64,000 bases of DNA. Source: Dama dama (lineage: Eukaryota; Chordata; Mammalia; Artiodactyla; Cervidae). The stretch spans positions 33,961,001 to 34,025,000 of the forward strand of contig NC_083696.1 in assembly GCF_033118175.1 (NCBI RefSeq), in the 5' to 3' direction. Each line of letters begins with the position of its first letter. Position 1 is the stretch's first letter. Below, piece after piece: positions 57,826-64,000 of the stretch. The translations under genes and the position numbers were made by a program. The notes below the pieces were generated by a model that saw only the letters and a list, made by a program, of their open reading frames with translations, was not told where the DNA came from and ran no database searches.

Positions 57826-58893
57826 AAATTTCAGAAACAATGTGAAAGTGTGGTTTTTGTTCATAGCGCAATCAGTTTCTTGGATTTCAGCTCACTGAAT
57901 ATTTACCTAGCACTTTGTCCATCCTGAACCTTATAGGACATACAATATATTGCCAAATGGCCTATGTTCAGGCAAAACAGAAGATGGGGGTAGGAATGAT
58001 TACCAAAAATAATTACCATACATATTAGAGTGTGATTTCACCTTGTTTGGAAATTGAGAAAACTTGCATGAGATGGTTTTTGGAGGGTGGATACCTTTTC
58101 TGTAAATTTTTTGAGAAGCATCCCAGGCAGAATAAGCAAAATCTGGGCAGAAATATTTATGTAAAGAATAGTCTGACTTGAGGATCAAAATGTGACACTG
58201 AGGATAGGGTGTTGACTGGGGGGGGTGGGGGGAGTGAAGGTAGACTTTTCATTGGTATAATCATTAGTAGTTTATGGGATTGAGTTTTTTTTTTTAGTGT
58301 AGTCAGTGAAATACAAATATGATTCATTAAAATACAGAGAGTTTTTTTGTTTTATAACAGATAAACACGTAAATACTGGTACTGGCCTGCAAAACCAGCA
58401 TTATAAGAAAGACTCCACTTCATGACAGTCTTCAGAAAAAATACTTTGTCATCATTACTTATATGTCTGGCTTCTTCCATAACTGTGACTTACTGTTCTC
58501 AATGTTTAGTTCTTTATGTGGATTTCAAAGTAGATGTTAAATAATTATTTGTTTAATTAATTGGTAAAGTAGTAAAGATTTTTAAGATAATTTCCCTCTA
58601 ATTTACCTTTGATTAAGAGTAGGTACCCTCAGAACCTAATTAATTAATTATATTTGGTAATTCATGATACCATATTTTTCTACCCAGTGATGAACAAAAT
58701 CAAATTTCTCATGTTGACTTATATAAACAAGCTATTCAATAGAACTTGTATAGTTTCCATTATAATTGAATTACCAGCGCCCATCATATTATCATCTGCT
58801 TTTGATTAGCTACCTGTACACTATCCATTTGGTACATTATCTAACATCTAGCACAGTGCTTGGCAAATATTTCAATAAATATGCTGTTTTCTA
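57826..58893. other. Intergenic DNA downstream of GKAP1
   Basis: No gene seen. Contains a G-rich run (GGGGGGTGGGGGGAG near 58219) and a short L2/MIR-like end (ACATCTAGCACAGTGCTTGG at 58843). In human the next gene on this side is, as I recall, UBQLN1; nothing of it is in the window. Confidence 0.6.
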
Positions 58894-58906
58894 CTAGTGT
58901 GAATAT

Positions 58907-59114
58907 CAGGCTTCACCAGTCGCTCAACACTAAAGAATCCGCCTGCAACACAAGAGATGGGGGTTCAGTCCCTGGGTTGGGAAGGTGCCCTGGAGAAAGA
59001 AATGGCAACCCACTCCAGTATTCTTATCTGGAAGATTCCATGGTCAGAGGAGCCTGGCTACCATCCATGGGTTTGTAAAGAGCCGGACATGACTTGGTGA
59101 CTAAATGACGACAG
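58907..59114 (+). mobile_element. Bov-tA SINE
   Basis: Plus-strand SINE with CAGGCTTCACCAGTCGCTCA head and AAATGACGACAG tail. Duplication CTAGTGTGAATAT (58894-58906) and CTAGTGTGTATAT (59115-59127). Confidence 0.94.
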
Positions 59115-59127
59115 CTAGTGTGTATAT

Positions 59128-60698
59128 AGTTTAAAATTACCTGGGCACATAGAAAATTTCATTGATTATTCTCTTTTGCCTTGAATATTTTCAGGAGTAC
59201 TGCATTCATGACTTTGTTTTTCCCCCTGAATTTTTTTCCCTTTATTTATGTATCCACTCCTATGGATAATCTATTACTTCCAGGCCAATGTCTCAACAGA
59301 GAAGGCTTTAGTAAGAGATAGAAAAGACAGTCAGTGATCGGTTAATGAATTCTTCGGTTTGATTTGTCAGGCATTCTGTGTTATTAAATACCATTCCTCA
59401 GATTCTTTTCTGTTTCCTGAATGTTCAGTGAAATTATTGATAGCTTATTATGTACTAGACACTGTGCCAAGTACTTGAGATGTAAATATGTCCACAATCA
59501 ATTAGAAGAAAATAGAAATATAGAGAAATATTCATAAAATATTCCAGTAAATAATGATATATTCAAATTGCTATTGGGGTACAGAAGAAAATACATGTTA
59601 TTATTTTAAATATTTTAGATACCTTCTGTGGTATTTTTTACATTTTCTATAGTGTGTTAGTGATAGCCAGCACTTAAGAACTATGGCTATGTTCAAGCCC
59701 CAGTTCTAGTATAGCTGTGTGGCCTTGGCTCATGCTAAATATGCATGAAATCGCAGCATGAAATTTGGTATCAAATGAGAACAGCTAGTGAAAGTATTGG
59801 GTAAAAAACTGTGTAAGATGTCATTCTTAAGTTCAAATTATTTTCAGTCTAATATGAATAAAAGCATAGCACTTAAGTAACTAAAATTCAAGATAGAATA
59901 CAGTAGATTCCATAACAATTATATGGAAGTAAGAGTATATTTGTTCAGTGTATTTTATATTCTTTTTAAAACAATAATGTTTTAATTGGTTAATAGGTAG
60001 CTTTCCCAGAGACTTTTAAAGGGCAGAAGGTTGTTTGATGAGAAAGGAAAATTTAAAAAGTGGGGTAAAGGAAAAGCAATGTATGAGTTCAGGGAATAGA
60101 AAGATAGCAAGGCATGTGTTGAGAAAATTGAGTGTCTTTATTTTTCCTGGAGCATAGGAAATTAATGAGATAGCCAGAAAGGTTGTTTGGGGATAGCTAC
60201 CCTTCATCTGAAATTTTAGATTAAGAAATCTATGCATAATTTGGTAGGCATGTGGAAACCATTAAAAGTTTATATACAGAGAAGTGATGTAACCAAAGTT
60301 GTCCTTTAAAAAGATTTAAAGGCAATGATGTAATAGGAATTATTGAAGAATAAGTTTGAAAATATCAAGGAAGCTTTTATAATAGTAGAAACAGGAGGTA
60401 AAGAGGATCTGAACTGAGGATAACTATTCAATTTAACAACTAAAGAATCTGACCTTCAGAATAGCTTTTTCAATGGCACAGATCAAGGCATTGAGGGAAA
60501 AAACTCTTTAACACTTTTTGGCAGTTACAAGACAGGGGCTCCAAGGTGCTATGAAGGGACTACAGAATTGAGTGAGGGTTGGTCAGTTTTAAGACTGAGT
60601 AGACATTTACGACAATATGTTCATGAACCAAAAGGAGCCAGTTAAGAAAAGAATGAGACTAGGGGAATGGTGGGCTTGCTTCAGAGCTCATCAATTAA
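59128..60698. other. Intergenic DNA, little recognised
   Basis: A MIR/L2-like stretch lies near 59430-59500 (TTATTATGTACTAGACACTG). The rest shows no gene or nameable repeat. Confidence 0.45.
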
Positions 60699-60708
60699 GT
60701 ATTTACTT

Positions 60709-60920
60709 TGTTGTTGTTTAGTCGCTAAATCATGTCTGACTCTTTTGCATCCCGATACCCTGTAGCCTACCAGGCTCCTCTATCCATGAGATTTCCCAGG
60801 AAAGAATACTGAAGTGGGTTGCCATCTCCTTCTCCAGGGGATCTTTCCAACCCAAGGATACAACCCACGTCTCCTGCATTGCTGGTGGATTCTTTACCAC
60901 TGAGCCACCAGAGAAGCCCT
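60709..60920 (-). mobile_element. Bov-tA SINE, possible part of a composite
   Basis: Reverse-orientation SINE from TTGTTGTTTAGTCGCTAAAT to the head GAGCCACCAGAGAAGCCCT. GTATTTACTT precedes it (60699-60708), but no copy follows at 60921. The matching copy is at 61401-61410, beyond a second SINE head. Confidence 0.9.
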
Positions 60921-61090
60921 AATATCACCTGGGAGATTTATAAAAGAAAAAGTACCAACACCTGTGCCTCATCCACAACTAATTCATCAGAATCGGTGAA
61001 AAGTGGGGCCCAGAAATAAATATTTCTTAAACTTCCAAGGTGATGCTAATTGTGTAGCATCCAACTTGGATACTACCTACCACTTGAACA
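60921..61090. mobile_element. MER5-like (hAT-Charlie) remnant
   Basis: ATCACCTGGGAGATTTATAA, 'cacctgtgcctcatccacaacta', and AGTGGGGCCCAGAAATAAAT, then AAGGTGATGCTAATTGTG follow MER5A order. Confidence 0.6.
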
Positions 61091-61352
61091 GATAAACTCA
61101 ATACGTATGTCAAACAAATGCATTTTGGTTGTTTGAGTGGGACATTTTATAAGGTACACGGCAATTTGTCTTAAGACTTAACATTCTACCAAAATTTTTG
61201 CAGGATTACTATCAGTTATGGAGTGTTTCCATCATTAAATTTATCACAAGTGATAGTGTATACTTCTGTACTATTTTACATTAAATGTATTATTTTTGTA
61301 ACTTTTAATAAAAGATAAAAACATTCAGTAATTACATTTTATAAGATAAATT

Positions 61353-61400
61353 TGCATTTCAGGCAGATCCTTTACCACTAAGCTACTTGGGAAGCCCTAG
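61353..61400 (-). mobile_element. Bov-tA SINE head fragment
   Basis: About 46 bp of SINE head in reverse orientation (CAGGCAGATCCTTTACCACT to TTGGGAAGCCCTAG), immediately followed by GTATTTACTT. Confidence 0.8.
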
Positions 61401-61410
61401 GTATTTACTT

Positions 61411-61790
61411 GCCATTGTGTAATTTGGTTTCCTTATCAACACTGATTCATAGTTTAATTCTAAATTAAGCTGCTTTCTATTAATGGAGTTATTGCCTTTT
61501 CCATATAACAGTTTAAGAATGTTTAAGCAGAACTCAAGGACTTAAAAAAGAAATATAAAATGATTTTGTGATCAGACATTAGTAAACTTCAATGAAATAA
61601 TTCCTTAAGCAACAGACAGAAAGTGAACGAGCCTCCAAAGTCTGTAAATTACTGAGGGATTGTCCTGGGGTAAATTTTTAATTGAATTTAAAATGTTATT
61701 TACTTAAAGTTAATACTCACTTCTAGTATGGTTGTTCTGAAGTAGATACCCATATGTACTATTAGCAACCTTGTACTCAGATTTCTGCCT
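61411..61790. other. Intergenic DNA, nothing recognised
   Basis: AT-rich, no gene or named repeat seen. Confidence 0.4.
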
Positions 61791-62290
61791 TTTGGAAAAG
61801 CATTATAGTAATACGTTTCAGGAGCCAGAAAAATGTTTATACCCACTGATTCCCAATATTGGATAATTTATCCTAAGACAACAGTTTGAGAGAAGAATAA
61901 ACTTAAAAGATCTATACAAGTATAACAGTATAACAGGGAACCATGGAGTAACCCAGAGGTATAGTTGCAGTGCCTAATATAAATACCCAACTCAAATGAT
62001 AACACATCAATGGGATTACTGTGTAGCCTTTTAAAAAGGTATAATTCGAATAACTGTAAAAACATTGAATATCTTGAACAAAGTTTAAATACAAAGACAA
62101 AAATTTGTACACTCATTATAGCTAATGTGAAAATGTATATATGGTATATATAAATTGGAAAGTAGTAATTCCCAGATAAAGTTGCTTGTGTTGGGATGGG
62201 GGAATATGGAAAAGTATGGATGGGTTTTCCCTCTAAATTTTATCGAACATACCATTTTTTTGTAATTAAAAAAAGGAAAAAATACTACTG
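61791..62290 (+). mobile_element. Old L1 3' remnant (plus strand)
   Basis: Text such as GATAACACATCAATGGGATT, 'acattgaatatcttgaacaaag' and an A-rich end at 62270 resembles an old L1 3' UTR. Weak. Confidence 0.45.
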
Positions 62291-62800
62291 CTTGGATTTG
62301 TGTTAAGTAATTTCCTGTTATGGAAGTAGGTTGTAGTAACTTATTTATTTTTTTGACACGTTCAACTGAATTGTGTTAATACACAACATCTCCTGGACAT
62401 GAAGGTTTTGTTTTTTAATCTAGGACTCTTCACTTTAATAGAACTGAACCAGGGAAGGCGGCTTTATGAATCAAAATGACTATGAGACTGCAAGAAAACT
62501 TGTAAAATTGTAATCAATTTTGATGATTTTTCCCTGCTTGATGATTTCCTTTCCTTTTGATGATTTTCCTAGCTTGATGTTTCCCTTGTTATACTTCTCA
62601 TTCAAAAAATTTCAGAACTTTAGAAGTTTTATTAGTGACATCTATTGAAAAATTTGTTTTTCAATATGCATATTACAAACTAAATTTTGAATTATTTTAT
62701 TGTATAAATTATGGCATGCTCCCTACTCTGAACTGGTTAAGGAAGATGTAATTTTCTTCTTGATACCTCACTGTACATAATATGTAGTGATTATACCATT
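62291..62800. other. Intergenic DNA, nothing recognised
   Basis: AT-rich. A short local repeat of TTGATGATTT(T/C)C occurs at 62520-62570. Confidence 0.4.
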
Positions 62801-63420
62801 TTATATATAATTAATTTTTATAACTATTGAGATACAGTTAGCATACAACTGCACAGGATATATGGAATAAGTAAACATAATCTGATTTTAGTACTTTGAA
62901 ATTTGTTAAGATATGGTTCATGCACCAATATATCATCTAACTAGTATATGTTATGTGTGGGCTGAAAAGAATATGTATTATGAAGTTGTTGGGTGCATTA
63001 TTCTACAATGTACAATTAGATTGAGTTTCTTCAAGTCTACTATAGCCTTAATTATTCTCTGTGCTTTTTTCTGTCAGTTATTGAGAGACATATGTTCAAA
63101 TCTGACAGTGATTGTGGATTTGTCTACTTTTTAAAAATGTTTGTCAGTTCTACTTTTGAGGTACATACAAATTTAAAATTGCTTTCTATTCTTGGTGATC
63201 TTATTTTTACAAAGTGACTGTCACTAGTATGTTTTTTTGCCTTAAAAGTATTTCATCCAATATTATATCCACATTAGTTTTTAAATAGATGCTTTTCTAA
63301 ACAGCATAGTATGCTGTTTTTAAAAATCCCAGTCTGATAAACTTTATTTCGGATTATTTTTCTCATTTTCTTTGAGTGACTGACTTCCTGACCTCTTCCT
63401 TTGTTCAGCCTTCAGTGCTT
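62801..63420 (-). mobile_element. Old L1 ORF2 remnant (minus strand)
   Basis: Antisense old L1 in the endonuclease/early ORF2 region: GATATGGTTCATGCACCAAT, then 'gattgtggatttgtctacttttt'. Comparable to the order seen at 6475-6700 and 7000-7100 in the younger L1. Confidence 0.5.
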
Positions 63421-63704
63421 TTAAGAAGTCCATCAACATTTTAGCTTTTCAAACAGAAAAGTTTATCTAAATAAGCTGGCTTATCATATCTCTGGAAAAG
63501 GAAAAATAAAAATTCTACTTTTTCTATTTCTTTTAATGGACTTATAATTACCGTTTAGAGTACAAAAAGTTGATTTCAGATACAGAGTTGACATTTAAAA
63601 ATTTTTCTTTTTCCAATTTGTTAGTAAATTTTGTTCTTTAAAAAAATTTTTTTTAATTGGTGAAAAATTTCTTTCCAATTTTGTGTTGCTTTCTCCTGTA
63701 CAGT

Positions 63705-63747
63705 GGGGCTGCCTGATTGCTCAGTATCCACTTGCTAATGCAGGAGT
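63705..63747 (+). mobile_element. SINE head fragment (plus strand)
   Basis: GGGCTGCCTGATTGCTCAGT and CTAATGCAGGAG match a plus-strand Bov-tA head. It abuts a minus-strand SINE. Confidence 0.55.
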
Positions 63748-63898
63748 GTGAAGTGTGAAAGTTGCTAAGTTGTGTCTGACTCTTTGCCCGCCCCATGGAC
63801 TCCATGGAATACTCCAGGTCAGAATAGTGGAGTGGATAGCCTTTCCCTTCTCCAGGAGATCTTCCCAACCCAGGGACTGAACCCAGGTCTCCCCCATT
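63748..63898 (-). mobile_element. Bov-tA SINE, interrupted by BovB
   Basis: Reverse-orientation SINE (AAAGTTGCTAAGTTGTGTCT to CCAGGTCTCCCCCATT) that stops where BovB begins. Its head is missing from the window. Confidence 0.88.
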
Positions 63899-64000
63899 GC
63901 TTTTGAACTGTGGTGTTGGAGAAGACTCCTGAGAGTCCCTTGAACTGCAAGGAGATCCTGCCAGTCTATCCTAAAGCAGATCAGTCCTGGGTGTTCATTG
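63899..64000 (+). mobile_element. BovB, cut by the window edge
   Basis: GCTTTTGAACTGTGGTGTTG starts a plus-strand BovB C-terminal segment identical in order to 18705-18806 and 45240-45340, running off the right edge. Confidence 0.92.

Noticed and set aside
1..64000. CRISPR arrays, bacterial operons, phage or a novel defence system
   Set aside because: Base composition, spliced exons, SINEs and LINEs all mark vertebrate nuclear DNA; no spaced direct repeats or operon-like coding was found.
57810..64000. A further gene downstream of GKAP1
   Set aside because: No exon-like conserved frame or CpG-rich promoter is visible before the window ends.

Overview
The window is mammalian nuclear DNA from a ruminant, most likely a bovid such as cattle. 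Three ruminant retrotransposon groups dominate: BovB (an RTE-type LINE), ruminant-type L1, and the tRNA-Glu-derived Bov-tA SINEs. Older mammalian layers are also present: L1M, L2, CHR SINEs, MER5-like and Tigger-like DNA transposons. Nothing looks bacterial or viral. Long open reading frames lie inside decayed LINE copies or are chance.

The one cellular gene is the 3' half of GKAP1 (G kinase anchoring protein 1, GKAP42) on the + strand. Six coding exons were read by joining splice sites and comparing with the GKAP1 protein as I remember it: 31790-31942, 47544-47645, 51379-51442, 54294-54364, 54999-55076 and 57487-57534. They encode the last 171 residues, ending in a TGA at 57532-57534. A 3' UTR follows, with AATAAA at 57784-57789. 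No other GKAP1 exon was found, so 1-31789 is read as intron and everything after about 57810 as intergenic.

Layout. 1-11677: a 5'-truncated BovB (minus) split by a near full-length L1 (minus, 2914-10864) whose CpG-rich 5' UTR lies at 8296-10864. 11678-16300: old plus-strand L1 carrying BovB, SINE and DNA-transposon insertions. 16306-21560: SINE, young L1 tail, plus-strand BovB and old minus-strand L1. 21580-31620: a possible LTR-type block, an L1 3' end, SINEs, an ancient L1 with a poly-G tract, and a plus-strand L1 next to the first exon. 31943-47543: a 15.6 kb intron with a nested L1/BovB composite (38269-44007) and a BovB inserted inside a SINE (44539-45809). 47646-57486: short introns with a SINE and a recent 143 bp tandem duplication. 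57810-64000: intergenic SINEs, MER5-like and old L1, ending inside a BovB.

I found no undescribed biological system. The most unusual observations are an apparent GC-AG intron in GKAP1, three poly(A)-only insertions flanked by target-site duplications, a 150 bp inverted templated copy inside the L1, a recent intronic tandem duplication, a possible SINE read-through (5' transduction) composite, and large inverted BovB pairs that would pair in the GKAP1 pre-mRNA.
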